Assembly (NCBI RefSeq): GCF_023343835.1 | Contig: NC_064447.1 | Location: forward strand, 7,828,001 to 7,892,000 | DNA: 64,000 nucleotides | Direction: 5' to 3' | Source: Lagopus muta | Taxonomy: Eukaryota; Chordata; Aves; Galliformes; Phasianidae | Shown: positions 1 to 14,482 of the stretch, piece by piece | Layout: each line of letters starts with the position of its first letter | Position numbering within the stretch: position 1 is the stretch's first letter | Notes under the pieces: generated by a model | What the model saw: the letters and a program-made list of their open reading frames with translations, nothing else | Told to the model about the DNA's origin: nothing | The model's database searches: none | Made by a program: the position numbers and the translations under genes

Positions 1-2227
1 GAAAGAAGAATGCCAGAATTAAAAAAGAAGCCAAATCCCAAAAGAGAACTGGCATTTATTACTCTGTTGAATTTGAATGAGTCTGTAAACCGTAACATGA
101 TGAGAGAAAACCAAGCCACCTATTGCTAAAAAACACCAGAGATGAGTTCCTTGCCCTGTTATTTCCTTCTAGGGCATATTAAGTTCATCTGATATAAGTG
201 GAAATGGCTCTGTTTAAACAGTCACCTGTGGTCTGAGTGCACCAGCACAAGTATAATACATATTTTGTCCAGGCCATTAATATTGTTTGTTGGGTTTTTT
301 GTTTGTTTGTTTCTTTTAGTTTTAAATCATTAGTTAGATTTACAGTCTAGCCATATTACAGCCTGACTTTCCATTTCAAAACTCTCACTTTCACACTCCT
401 ATTGTACGACAATTTTAAAATTAGATAAGAAGAGATCATAAAAAGGACTAGGTGCAATTGCCCACTGCACTTCTGGAATCACTGTCCCCTGTTCCATATC
501 TAAGAGACCCTTGTTACCAAAGGATTCTCTTTGAGTTCCTTGCTCTTTACTTTCTTGTTCTTATCTTCAAGCTTTGACCTTTTATTTTTCATTATTTACC
601 TTCCAAATCCATGTTAGCAGGAGTCTATTATTTCCTATTTCAGGCATTTGTGCACTGTGGTCTCACTGAGATTTCTCTTGGACACTAAACTCTACATTCA
701 CAGTATTCAATATTAACTCCTTCCTTTAACTCTCAAAGCCCTTTGGTTTCTATGGTATCATACTTGGAAGCATTGCACACAGTGACTCTTTTCATGTCTG
801 ATGTGTTACAAAGTGCTTGTACCTGCCCAACACCCAAACGAGATTCTTTGTTGCTCTGCATCTTTTATGCTGTGTTTCAATGTAGTATTGAAATGAAGAA
901 AAGCTGTTTTTAAAACTGAACCTTAAAAAACATCCTGATTTGTCTAATTCAACTTCATATTCCTAAATAGAAATAGAAATTCAGGCAGTAATGGTGACTG
1001 GTAGTTAGGGATGGTCTCCAGCACTTTGCTAACTGCAAGTTTGATGGTTAAATGATGATCCTCAGCTATTTTAGGGACCATTTTCTATTCTTGCTCCCTA
1101 TTTAAGGATATATACCAGCATAAATTCAGAATGGTAAATTTGTAAAGATCTTGCCTCTAAACAAGACATCAAATAAATTGTCTTGTTTATTATCCTGACA
1201 AATTTATAAGCAGTCATTATTCTTGGCTTTGTCTTTTGTCATTTCTGACAGTTCCCATTTCCTAAGTGGCTAATTAAGCAACCCTTTAATCTTACACTTC
1301 CCCCAGGAAAAAGCTCTCTCTAGTTTAAGAAACTGCTCTACACCCAGAAGACATCATTCTGGTTGTAACGGTATATGGAGAAAACAGCTCCTCTCTCAAT
1401 AGCCATTCATTCTTTGACAGTGAAGACCCTGTGAATCAGTCTCGAGTTCTTGTAGAAATCTAATGCAAAGCACAGGATTTAATGTGATATTCAGGCTCAT
1501 CCTTAATGTCACTTAAAATCTATACTGCTATCCTGTACATGGAGCATAAATTCCATTTCTTCCATCTTGCACTTAAGCATTCAGGTTTCAGCATTCTCCT
1601 GATTTTTGACACTGTCAAATTGTGGGATTCCTCTACTTATGATGATAGAGGTTTTGGTGGCTGAGAGGAGAGGATGAGGAAAAGGGGAAATGATTATTTA
1701 CGTTAAATGATAATAGCTAGAGTAAAACTAAGTAAAGAACAAATTTAGACTAAAAACTAGTAACAATCCAAAACAGTGACATTCTGAAGCAGTCTTTGAA
1801 GGAGGATACCAAGTGAAAGGAAATATACCATCTTTTCAGTGCCAAAAAAAATCAAAAGTTTTGTGTGTAAGTGGTACTGAGCAATTATCTGCAGTTGCAA
1901 GAGAGAGACTGGACTCTGGAAGCAGAAAAAATAACCTGGCTGTTAACTGGGGCTTTACTCTTTCAGTAAGGAAGGTAGAGTTTAGTTTTTTGAAGTCCTT
2001 TGTTCTCTGCAGTCAGACATTGCCCACACAAAGCCTCCAGATTCTTTATGTAAAAAGTCTGGAGTATGCATTCTATTAACGTACCACATCAAGATAGCAC
2101 ACCATCTCTGCTTTCACCTGGATCTAAGGGCGTTACATATGCAAGGGACTGGTTTGGTACAATAGGAAAGTCTGCTACCTAATTATCTGTAACTAGAACA
2201 TCTTATTTCTAGCTGTAAATCTGTATG

Positions 2228-2475
2228 TGATTTGGTACTCGTATGGGAACTGCTGAGCCACGGCCTGAACCTCTGATTGACCACCTGAGGCGAGCACTGA
2301 GTCAGCCCTGGAGCACAGCTGAAGGCAATTCACCCGTGCTGCCATGAGAGGTGGAGCCTGGCTGCACCCCTCCTAGACCTATTTAAGAGCTGACTGCCAA
2401 TAGACAAGGATCTCTTCTGGAGATCTGCTCTGCTGGAGTTTTGTGGTGAGCACAGGATGTGGGTAAGCATTCTGT
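2228..2475 (+). repeat. LTR-like interspersed repeat, copy A
   Basis: This segment is very similar, over about 220 bases, to 45,868-46,092, and more distantly to 22,310-22,520 and 55,705-55,905. Shared blocks run in the same order: GCCTGAACCTCTGATTG, a CAGCCCTGGAGCACAG block, GGTGGAGCC, a TATTTAAGAGCTGACTGCC block, and GATCTCTTCTGGAGATC. The TATA-like TATTTAAG is at 2,380 and a donor-like GGGTAAG follows at about 2,461. A promoter-like core without coding potential suggests a solo LTR or its 3' half. The family name is unknown to me. It sits in BMERB1 intron 1, antisense to the gene. Confidence 0.7.
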
Positions 2476-5400
2476 CTATTCTCTTTTTGTTATTATAACC
2501 TGCTTTGCCAAACTCTCTAGTTTATTTCATAATTATAACATCTTTATATTTGTTGATTATACACTACTGTTTTATAGCACTATCATAGAAATTTGCATGT
2601 ACATTTTTTCTACTGTTTAGACTTCTGCTAGCTTTCTGTATGTTTTTCAATAATGTCTTTGATCTGTGACTCCCAATGCCCTGGATAGTCCCCCAAACAG
2701 TAAATTTTAGGGAGACAGGGAAGACTTCTCAGTAGTGCACACAATGGCAGCAGTCTGATACAAAAATATTTACAGATCACAAAACAGAATTTTGGCACCC
2801 ACAAATGTAAATGCCTAGGGAGTCTAAACTTAATATTGAACTAAATGTTTCTTTGAAAATATAGGTAAATATAACTTCCTATAAACTTATTCCCATTAAC
2901 AGTGAAATAAAAGCCTCAGGCCTCATTTGATAGTGCCTTACTAATAAGTCCAAAATAAGGAATTCTTAAATGTGATTGAAGTTTGTAGAAATGCTTCTGA
3001 TGTAAATGAATTCAGGATATGCAAAATTATGTCCACTAACAAACATTACCATAATAGCACTCACACGCTGGGTCTTGAAAATGCTCTGGGGCTTTGACAT
3101 TCCAATTACAGGGCTCAGCCTTTCACTTTGAAGTTGATTCCAAGACAGTCTAGGCAATTTGCATGCCCCAGCCAATTGCTATTACAGTCAATGATAACAA
3201 AGTTGCATACATGTCTTCAGCTTCTTAGAGGACAGATGCATAAAAATAAGGAAAACAGAATCGTAAACAGCAAAGGGAGTTTGGAATTAAGTCTTTTTAT
3301 AAAATCCTTTTTAAGCTCAAGTTCCACTGAATTAAGGAGTCCTGGAGATGTTATTTGTGGATTCATGTGTGATTCTCCAGTCTGCTGAAAATGCATTCTC
3401 TGTTTCAATATAAACTGCATTTCTGAGTTGAGACAGTTTTCAATATCCAGATTCTAAATTTAGCAGTTTATATTTTCCCATCCTGGGGGCTGGAATAAGA
3501 TTGTTGTAGATGACCTGCATGCCTTCAGATGCAAGCTGGACTATGAGTGACTGCTCAGTGACGTCAGATTTGAAAATCTAGCAACACAGAGTGGCTTTGC
3601 CTGTGTCTCAGATACGCTGACAGAGTGCAAACAGCCCTAGCTCACAAACAGAATTTTTCAATTACAGCATGCTAGAAGGGAATCATCATGATCAGCATGA
3701 GCATTTCAGACCAACTTCCAGCATCCCCAGTGCTTAAACTGAGCACAGACTCTTCAAGACTACTGCAGTCCATTCACAGATCAGCCTGTGGTACCTCATC
3801 CAGCCATTCCTGCTGTGTATAAAGAAGGATTAAGTGGTTTTGAGTGGGACTTAAGAGCTGTCCATATAATAAGTTCTGCAGAGAATTACGGCAGACTTAA
3901 CAAAGTACTGTAATTTGCACTCATTGAACAGACTTCCTACTGTTATTTCCAATTCTAAATGAAGTGTAGTTTGGGTATCAGTACTGCACTTCTTGTTGTC
4001 AGATGCTCTGACAACAGGGTTTTTCATATTTGCCTGGTGGCTTTAAATAAGGTGTGGAAGCCATTTTTCCCCAGACCACTTCACACGTCACTGTGAGACT
4101 ATGCAACCTGATTTTTCTCACTAAAGCTGAAATAAGTGGCATTTTTCCTTCTCTTCACAGGAGGTGCACCATAGCATACTTATCAGAGCTTCTCCTATTG
4201 ACCTAACCTGACAGAAGTGTGCCTTTAATATCCCAGTAGGCCTAAGACTCAGAAGGTTCTTGTAATATTCTGCTCTTCCAACTTCTCCTTCTTATCTCTA
4301 GACTTTGTGGATATGGGTAGAGATGAAGCAAATCAGCTGATCTTGAATTAAACTGTTTCAGCCTCTAAGGAACTGCTGCTTGCAGAAATCCCCAGCAATT
4401 TAGTTCCTATGTTTGTGAATAATGAGTCATTACTAGTACTGTCCAGCCTGCCTAGGTCTCCCACAGATCTTGGCTTCCTTCTGGCTCAGGAAGAGGTACA
4501 TAGGAAATTCCTGTACATCTCTCCATTTCGCTTGCCAAACCTTTCCAGCAGTGAAGAAGAGGGACAGAGTAATGGCCTTGCCAATTCCCCACCTACACTC
4601 ACCTGCCTGTTATCAGGAAGATACAGGCCCCTAATTTGCTTTCCATAACCAACTTAAACGCTAGATTTGAGCAGCTTTTGTATGGAAAGGGAGCTGCTTA
4701 CTTTGTTGAACATCTTTCGTATCACATCCTCATAAAATATCTTCCCAATATTACTATAAAATATTTCTCAATATGCAACCATTTAGAATCCTGCTCGGTA
4801 CCAAGATAGTATGTGACCTCATGCCCAACACACCAGCAAACAAAAAGACTGCTCCCTGTTTTGCAAAAAGCATGACTGTGTGTGTTAGAAGTGCAACGTC
4901 AGGTTTTTATATTAGATGACAACTTTCTGAGAGAGGTCTTGGAAAAAAAGAGACTTCTTCATCTGTGTTCATCTAATCCCAGTATATCTCTAGTCTACAA
5001 AGCCTGAGGTCTACGTCTTTGACATGTGCTGGACATACACATCTCTGGCAGTCAGCCACCACAAAAATGACAGACCAGACTCCTCCTGTGTCTCTTCAGG
5101 GTAGAAATTTCCTACATGAATTAAACATAAGATCAGGAAGAGCTGGAAACAGATCTGTAATCCAGTAGGATGTTGGGGTGTTACCAGCATTATTAAAAAA
5201 TGAATTAAGCTAAGTTGCTTGGTTTTTTCCTCTTTCCCCCTCAGGTAATCTTTCTGATTCAGCACGGATTTTCCTATTTCAGTAGCTTTTTATATTTCCT
5301 CTGTTTCTATATGAAAACTTTACCAGCAAAGAAAAAAAAAAATACCATGTTATCCTGATAGGCAGAATAGACAAAATGCAGTCACTGTAACCTGTTTCAG

Positions 5401-6119
5401 TCTACTGTTCATCTGTGTTGCTATTAGCACACTAACATTATGTCTTATAGAAATATGATTTAAGTAAGTTCTGGAGCATAAAGTAATGAATTTGCCTCTT
5501 GTCCATTCTTAAAGTGCTTATACACTATTTTGTTCATAGGAATTTATGTGTGGGGAAAAAATACCTTCCTTTTAATCATTACCTCAGAAATCGCTATGCA
5601 AAGTTAATCAACTCCTGGATTAAGTAGGTCTTTGGTAAGTGCCATTTTTAATTGATTTTTTTCTGAATTAATTATTTCTGACCTAATTTGCGTTGGTATA
5701 AACAGACCAAGTATAAACTAATACCTAAATATTGCTGTTAACTTCTGTGCTATTTTATTAGCAACTGGTTGCACAACTTTCAGTTCATGTGCAATATTGA
5801 CTGGCTTTCAAAGATACAGAGCTCACAGCGACCATCAGTCTTGCTGCCCGGTTCTTCAACTCACCAGTAAACATCAGTCTGATTTTACCCACAGAAATGT
5901 CACTGTTGTCCATTCTCCTTGAAAATTCTCTCTCTTGTTTATACAAGAGTATCCAGAGAATTCTGATCATCTGTTCTAGTACACTTAAAATGGTTTCTAG
6001 GTGGGATATTTTTTGTCCTACAGCATCAGGAGGCCTGGCAAAATTACTAAGGGATATTCTATGAGAAGACATTCTGTTTCCTGTTTTCTGTAGACGTTGC
6101 TCCTGTGACGTGCTGATCC

Positions 6120-6160
6120 TTGTCAGTCCCTTCCAACTCAAGATATTCTATGATCCTAGG
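6120..6160 (+). mobile_element. CR1 LINE 3'-terminal remnant
   Basis: The string GTCCCTTCCAACTC followed shortly by ATTCTATGAT is the usual 3' end of a sense CR1 copy. Only about 40 bases are recognisable, and upstream sequence does not clearly align with CR1, so this is a severely 5'-truncated or diverged copy. Confidence 0.5.
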
Positions 6161-9100
6161 GTAGGAGTTCTGTGTTTTGAGTCATAGTAGGTTTTGTTTT
6201 GTTGGTTTTGTTCTTGTTCTGTTGGTTTTTTTTTTATTTGAATGAACATGCTTACGAGATGAGGCAGAGGGGAGGAATTAATGAGAACAGTACTCAATGC
6301 AGCACACACCATGTCTGTGTATCAAGGGCAAGACTTGTACTGCCTCCAACATTTTCTACCAAGTTCAAGAGCTCTCATACTCACCTTGATCAGAGACCCT
6401 TGGTAGTATATGGAAATAACTCCATTAAATGGAGACAAGCTTTAAAATGAAGAGTCCTTACTGTTCTCCTCTCACAGTCACTGGTCTGGTATCATGGTTA
6501 CATTTCTCTTCTTAATTCACTTTAGAAGTACAAAACAAAAGAAGGACCATGCTGGTTACTGCCTGCAGGTACCTCAGTGCTTCTCACCCCGCAAGCACCA
6601 TTCCCTCTGTTCTCTCTCTAGAGCAGAAGGAAAAATCCCAAATCAGAATGGATTAGTTACCTGTTTCTAGAGGCAAAATTTGTGAGAACAGGAACTATGG
6701 TTCTAGTTTCTTTCTGATCATCTTAAAGCTCCTAGTGTTTGTTCTGTAGTAATGTTTTCACATGGGGCAGGGTGCACGCTGACTGTTAAATTAGTATTTC
6801 CATCTCACAGATGTATTTTGGAAAACTTGCTTTACATTCAAATAAATAATGATTCTGATTATGTAATCAATGCTGCTTTCTGCATATTCCTTTCACCTTT
6901 TATTATGAATTGAAAATACCACCTGTGCACTTTAAACAGCAGTTTGTCCTAAGAATGGGGAGAATATTCAGCTGTATGCAGCCTGGGGAGGAAATTTGCA
7001 GAGTGTATATGATCTGACAGTCGTTCTTATGAGAAAACAGATTGAAAATGAGATGCAAAAAAATGAGGGAGAACTGCAACTGCCTCTGAAGGTCTGACCT
7101 GAAAGCCTTCGCTGTTGTGTTGTGTTTTGTTTTTTTGGTTTTTTTTTTTCCAGTGGTGCTGGGCTAGACCTTTATCTGCAAGGAGCTATTTTAGTCTGGA
7201 TCAGGAAGACTGCCAGGAGTCAGGATGGCTCAGGAAGGGGGTTTCCATGCCCAGCACAGCATGAGATTCAGTTCTATCAGAAGGCTGTAAATAGCAACTG
7301 GTACAGTTAGTTTCTGTGGTAGGTATCTTCCCTGGTGCACACCTCCCACTGAAATCAATGCACATTCCCATCTGAGATGATGTGCACTCAGGAGAAAGAC
7401 TATATTTAAGCCACATTCTGCAGAAACCAATTCATCCCCTACTCTTACATGATGGAGAATCAAAAGGGAATATTAAGAAACACAAACTACTTGCTCATTT
7501 ACTCCTGTCATTTTACTCAGTGGTCAATGGGAATAACCTGTGGCTTTTCATTTTATTCCTCACTAGAGTCATTTTCTGATCCTGTAATTCTAACAAAAAG
7601 CTTCAGTGCTTGAATGCTGCAGCAGTGCCAACTGCAGATAACGTTGTGTCTTTAAAGCTGATTTAATTTTGCATTCTCTACATTTTTATATTGTTTTGGA
7701 AAAAAAAAATTACCAAATTGTTCGATTTCAGGCCTTGAAGGACATGTTTAGGAACATGCAGTTTTATGTAAAACACCCCATAAGCATTACTGATAAACAG
7801 CAACATAAATTGCAAGTGAAACTGTGGTAAAATGGCCACTGACACTTCTAAATTTCATATCTTAACAGTATTTCCCTTTGAGATTATCCAATCGCATACC
7901 AGATAGTTTCTCTGTTTCTCTCTGCCCTCTGTGGCATGGCTCTCTAATAACACAGTTGTCGAACAGTGCTCTCAACATCTTCCCAGCAGCTGGTGAATGA
8001 TTTTTTACAATCTCTAAATGATTGGATAAATACTACAGTTGTGAATCTAACCCAGTAAGGGCCAAAGTGATCTGGTAAGGAGAATTTGCTTTAGACACTA
8101 AAGAAATTGGTTTGTAACGTATTCCCACTCCAGCTAGTAATTAAAGTTGAGAATATGCTCCTCAGAAGCCCAGAGAAAAGGAGTTTACAGATTGTATAAT
8201 TTTCAGATTTTACTATAAGGAAAATGAATGTTACTGTTCCTAAACACACTGGCATACAGTGGGTATACTCTGGCAGCAAAGCAAAGGCCAGGCAGCAGAG
8301 AGTCATAGCAGGGACTTGCTCTATTGTGTCTGGGCCACAGTGCTTCCAGGGACCCACAAACAAAAGCTGCGTTCTTAGAGGTGGAACCACCACCCAAATC
8401 TCTTTTGCACTTGCCTTTCATCTGTGGATGTGGAGTCATTCTCTGGCAAGCTAATCGCTTTGGCATACTTCATTTTGATTCAGTTTTCTTTTAATATACC
8501 AATGCATTGCCAGGGACAGCTGGCAACCAGCTGAGCTTGCTGCCTCCCTGGAGGTCTCCAAGGTGAGAAAATGAAGGCTGTGCAGCAATCTTTAACTTTG
8601 AGCCAAACAGAGATCTGACTCTCACCTACTCTTTGTATAGAATTAAAAAAAAAAAAAATCACTGCTTGAAATTTTGTAATGTCAAAGTATTTCAACACCT
8701 CACCAAGGCAGAGACAAACAGATCATGTTTTTACTGGCTTTCAGAAACTCTGTGGCCATGCTCTTTGCTGTCATGTTCTATGTACTCAGACAAGTATCTG
8801 CCTGGACAAAAATGTCTCTGCCTTATTTCTTGAGAGTCTTAAGAGACAAACTGCAGTCATCTTAGTCCTCTCCCAGATCATGGTAGAAGATGAGAGAGGA
8901 AACTAACTAGAGTTTGGTTGAGGGAGAGGGAACACAAATGAACCACGTGGCCTCTTTCTCTCCAACAGGAGTGAGAGGACCAGCCACTCACCACAGGGGC
9001 TCCAATCTATTAGCTAATGATTCACTGCTCAGAGACAAGGAGATTGAAATGGCATTGCCCCTGCACATGGCTCCATTGGACAGGAGCATCATGGCGAGGG

Positions 9101-12100
9101 CTGGTAGGCCCAACTCATAGAGCAACCTGACAGAACAGAGGGGAATGCTTGTGGAACTGACAAAGACCCCAAATTCCCTCCTGGAACTTTCTAAGGAGAA
9201 TCAAGGTTAGCAAAGCTGCAGGACACAAAGGCAGAGCCAAGCCAATGCTGAAATTACTGAGGAAATCTGCAGTGACATCAGTGAAGTCAGGACTGCATTT
9301 TCTCTCTAAAGTGCCAGTCAGGCTTCTCTGTCATTTTGCACAGAGGTTGGGTCGCTATCTTGCTCATTTGGCTTTAGTAACATTTTAACATTTACTATGG
9401 CTTCACTGGAAGGACTGAAGTGGTAGAATGAGCTGTTGATGCCTCTTACAGTTTTGGAGTTGTTTTCTTCAAGAGATGAACAAAACTGTTAAATCACTTT
9501 TTAAATTTAAATCTTTTACAATTTTATCAGTATATAAGAGATGAAGTTTACTGTAGAAAAACTCTGAACCCTTCCTAATCAATAAAGGTTTGAGCAGGGA
9601 GGAATGGTTCAGGGCAGTAAAAAGATCCTTAAATACTGCTGCTGTTCGTACATCAACAAAATATCTCCTGCATTTTGGTGGTGTTTGCAGTCATTAGACA
9701 CTAGCAGTGAGCCACCTGTCTTGCTGAAAATCATAATTCTCATTTAATGATGAATTATCTTGAAATTATTTTCTCAAATATTTTGCCCTTTATGAGCTGA
9801 CAAAATGTTATAATTAATGTTTCAATGCTGATCCTGAAGGGCAACTAACGTAATTATCCAAGCGTACTCCTGCTGATTTCACATACAGTTTGCCCTCTAA
9901 ACATGCATTTTTCATCTTTGAATTGCGAATGCATTTCTACTCTACCTTTTATGTAGCAAACAGTAAATCGTGCCTGATGGAAACATATTAGCATTCTTTA
10001 CTTTTGAGTCTCTGGGACTGTGTTACTAAGGGTGATTTCTATGAAAATGGAACGTATTCAACTACAGAGGAAAAGCACTTTGTGATTCAGAATTAGAGTT
10101 CCAACCTTCACAGTGCACAGAAACTGCAAGGAAACTCTACAAATGTCACGCATTATACGCAGTACTCTGCAGTGCATGCCCAATCCCAAATGTAAGTTTT
10201 TAATCCTGTTTTATAAACCACCCTTGAGATGCACACATTCTTAAAAGCGGTTACACTGATGAAAACATGCTATGCAACTAAGGAATCAATTATCAAACGT
10301 AATCAGAAAAATTAGACAGACTGAATCCCTAATCCCACAGGCTAGCAGCAGCAGGGATGATATGTATAGTTCAAAGTGTCCTACTTTCCAGGTCCCATGC
10401 ATTTTTTCTGTAAAATATCTTTAAAGGAAATTCAACAATTTGTGAGCACAGTCCTAAATATGACACTTGAGCCTCATAATTTCCAACAATTATTGGTTGA
10501 CACTGGTTTGAACGTAAACAGTGCATTAGACATTAAGTGTTCATTTCCTTCTTGAAGCTCACAGCTGGGCATGGAGATTTTGGAATTCATTAACCCTGTG
10601 ATTTACAAGCATCTCTGCAGAGGTAAATGCCTTTGCTGTTGTGCAAGTAGATGATACAGCAGTAAGATCCAGATTATTTAGCATAACCACCACCATGTTT
10701 TTTGCTGGAGATCCCCTCATAGTATCCAGAACCAGCCACATTCCTGCTACACTCAGCCCCTTTGGCTCTGATAAGGTTGGGGTAGTTTGGTTTGTTGTTC
10801 TTTTTTGTTTTTTGTAGAACAGGCTGTACTATGTAAGGATGTAAAGTACTGTAGGGAGACAACTACGTTTAGAACCATAGGATGTCAGGGAGTGAATTCC
10901 CTGCACTTTTTGCTCAGACGCTGTGGAGACCTACAGCTTGTAGCAAGATAGAAAAGTGAAAGAATTGCAAAACTCACAAAATGTGATAGGAAGTGTATCC
11001 CCAGGTAGGATGGTGTGTCTCCATGGGGATCTACACTACAGAGTACCATGGAGCTGGGAGACCAACATGAAGTTGCACATGGAAGAAGCTGTTCTGAAGT
11101 CCAATTAGTCCAGTTACTGACCAGTATTTTATCAATAAAGCACACAAAAGCAGTGAAATATTTCCATCCTCCCTTTTCCTTCTTTCTTTATTTCCTGTGC
11201 TGCCTGGGGCACCCCGCCATGGGAGGAGGAATTAGATTGAGGCAATGTGTAGATAGGGTAAACTGGATAAATCTCACTGAAAATCCTTCAGTTTGCTTTC
11301 ATTGAAGTAAAACAACACAAAGATATGTCTCTCCCTCATCAGTTACAGGCTGTACCAGAATGACCTGGTCACAATTATTAAGTGGTAGATTTTTGGTTTC
11401 ACAGATCAGACAAAGGCTGCTTTTCCTCTTGAACTAAAATATAAATCCATTAGCATCAATAATTATGAACAAGTAATAAATACAGCTGGCACCATCCCTT
11501 GAAATAATCTTTGTTGAGGATTGCAGTATTTGGGCAAATATTTTCGAAGAAAAATGGCATTCCATATTAGTGTTTCACTGTCACATACTGTAATTTTTCG
11601 GTCACTCCCTTTTCAAAAACTACATAGTATGTAGTGGTTTTATTTGTTTCTAATGAATGGAGACGTGGAAAGAATAACATTCCTAATGGAAACTAGCATT
11701 CAGACCTTCATAGAACCAGCAGGCTTGCTGCTTCTATAAAAAGAAATACGATATGTGTATCCTTCAGTTAGCCTCTTTCTCACCTACCTTAGTTGATGGT
11801 CTGAATAAGCTTAATCTGCTTTGTCTGTCTTACTGCATATAACAGATACAATTAACAATTTAGGAGAATTCAGTTACACAAAGGCATCACCATGAAAGAA
11901 AAGCTGGGTCATACAAAGCCTGTGAAACATTTTTTTTTGTTCTGTTTTTCAACCAGAGTGGAAGCATGAAGAGAAATTACAGAAGATACATTACAGAAAA
12001 AGAGACATTTTAAGCAAAGCGAAGAAGTGGTTTTGCAGACATTTGCACAATGTGTTGAGCATTATGGGAGAAGGCCCAAAGGTATGTGTTTGAGTATTTA

Positions 12101-14304
12101 ACTACTAGATGATGGAAGCATCTGCAGTTGATGTGGGTTTGGATTTAACTGCGGAGAGTAGTAAACTTCAACTCTTGTCAGCCCCAGATGTGAGCCTTCC
12201 CTCATGCTGAACACTCCTGAATTTCCAGCATTGCTCCGCAGTTTCTAGCTTAACAGCCCTCAGCAGCACTGCACCTCTTTCTAGTGGTGCAGCATAAGTA
12301 CCCTTCACTCTCATGAAGCAGGACAGAAGGACAAACAATGAGGATGTCTAGTTGTTACCCCATCAGGTATCAAGGATGCATCCATCTTTGTTAAGATGTC
12401 ACACTGACATAAAAAAATCAAGAACAAGTTGACATTAACCTGTTTTTTGACTAATACCTACAGAGACATTATTAATATGAATCCACCCTAATTGCTCTTT
12501 GGTGATCAGAATGACAGATGTCACAGGATGTTATGTGCATACTTCACTGTGCAAGACAAATGAGTTTCTCTGTTGCTACTTGGTTTTATAGTCATTTGTA
12601 AAATGACTGTTACAATATTTATTATAAAATGTTATTAAGCAATATTAAGACATCATGAGCTAGATCCTGTTGTAGGATGTAGCCATTCAGTTCTGATAAG
12701 GAAATCAGGCTTTAATAATAGCATAGGCAGTTACCAGTAGATAAAGCAAATGCCCATAACTAGAGTGTAAATGCCTTTTCCTCATCCTTCGCGAAAAAGA
12801 AGACATGGCATCAGACCACAACTGATGTTATGCAGTCAGTTGTGTTTTCTTTTAAACTTTTCAAAATTCTCACAAACGGAAAGGAGCCATCTCAGAACAG
12901 AACATCACTGATTCTGAACCAAAAAGGATGCAGATAGATATAAGGCAGTTACCTTCCCTGGCTGCAAAATACATATTTGCATATTGGTGCAAATGGTGAG
13001 CATATTGTGTGGATTTGAACATTTGAGTACTATGCACAGAGTGAGGTTCAAACAGTGACAAGTGTTTCTTTGGGGCTAACAGTTCAGAAAGGTTTTTTAA
13101 GATGAGCTGAATATGGTGAAAAAAACCTTTCCACAAGTGTGAGCCCTGGATACCTGTGAACCTGGGAAGAATACTATCTTTCTGCTGTTGCAGCAAACCA
13201 GAGAAATCTCAGGACTACATACTATCGCCCGACTGACCCTGCTCTGGAGTGTACTGCTGTCTCACAGCACCCCACTGCCTGTATATATAAACTTATGATG
13301 CCACAACCACAGCTCAAAGGGAGAGCAAGTGAAACTAGCTGCGAGGGCCACGTGCTACCACTTGGTCTCATGCTGGGAGTCTAACTCTTCAGTGCTGGTC
13401 TGTAAAGGGATCCCCATAACCTCATATCTACTTCATCATGAAAAAAGTGTTGAAAAGGTGCATCTTTTAATAGCAGTGGCTATTGTAGTGTACAGCCACA
13501 CCGAGTTGCCATTCAAATGAAAACAATGAGCAAATTTAATGCAGTACTAAATTGCACCAAAATTAATATTTTGCATTTTCCCAGCATTTCTGCCTCATTA
13601 TGTTGGCTGAAGCTGAGACATTCACCTTGCATTTTAAGTTTAGCCATATAGCTCAAAGAAACTAAAAAGGAAGAAAAAGTCAGCAGAAAGGCATCTGCAG
13701 TATTCAAAAGGATGGTAAAAAACTGCTTCATTTCTTTGTGGCTATTTCCCTGGCATGGCATGCAGTTATTTAATCAGGGCACTATGAGTTCCTGCCGATG
13801 GCAATACATGATTCTAAATGAGGCTGAGCACTTGATAATAAGAACTGACCAAAATGCCTGAGTGTTCTGCTTCAGAGCAGACTCCCCAAGACTATATTGT
13901 AAAGATTATTTACAGAAAAGGCAGTAGCCACACTATTAGAGTTTGTCCATTTTTAAGCATGACTGCATTTACGTGTATGGACGAGGAAAAGCAAGAATTT
14001 CTTGGTATGTGGTAAGCAGTCATTTTTAATGTTCTCTGGAAATTTTGTTTTGAATATGAAGTGGAATGCTTCAGTGTTTTGTTGAAGAGAAAATTTTAAA
14101 CAGTGCTTCATATTCTATATGCAAACCTACTGGAGATCTCTGCAATTGGGTTGTAAGGGCACCAGATCTTCAGCTACGGTCAATCAGCACAACTCCTCTG
14201 ATAATCTGTACAATAGAAATGTGCATGATATTACACTTAATAGCTAAGAAGTAACTCATCTTCGTGAAAACCAATAAGCAGCAATGCTTTCTATACCACA
14301 GGTA

Positions 14305-14482
14305 GAGAACAGGTTACCCAGAGATGTGGTGGAAACCCTGTCCCTGGACACATTCGAGGCCAGGCTGGAGCAGGCTCTGAGCAGCTTGATCTAGCTGTGG
14401 ATGTCCCTGTTCACTGCAGGGGAGTTGGACTAGATGATCTTTAAAGATCCCCTCCAACTCTAAGGACTCTATGGTTCTGTGT
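14305..14482 (+). mobile_element. CR1 LINE 3' fragment, sense
   Basis: Sequence from GAGAACAGGTTACCCAGAG through the TTGGACTAGATGATCTTTA block to a terminal CTATGGTTCTG matches the last roughly 180 bases of avian CR1. It is a 5'-truncated copy, as is normal for the family, in BMERB1 intron 1 and antisense to the gene. Confidence 0.9.

Noticed and set aside
5785-6141. A 118-codon minus-strand frame in BMERB1 intron 1
   Set aside because: The peptide looks somewhat protein-like but has no ATG-anchored homology or splice sites, and its start overlaps a CR1 remnant; similar lengths arise by chance nearby.
12870-13196. A 108-codon minus-strand frame
   Set aside because: No recognisable domain and no splice context in an AT-rich intron.
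13270-13285. TATATATAAA as a possible promoter
   Set aside because: An isolated TATA-like string in an AT-rich intron without CpG enrichment, downstream exon or match to the LTR-like family.
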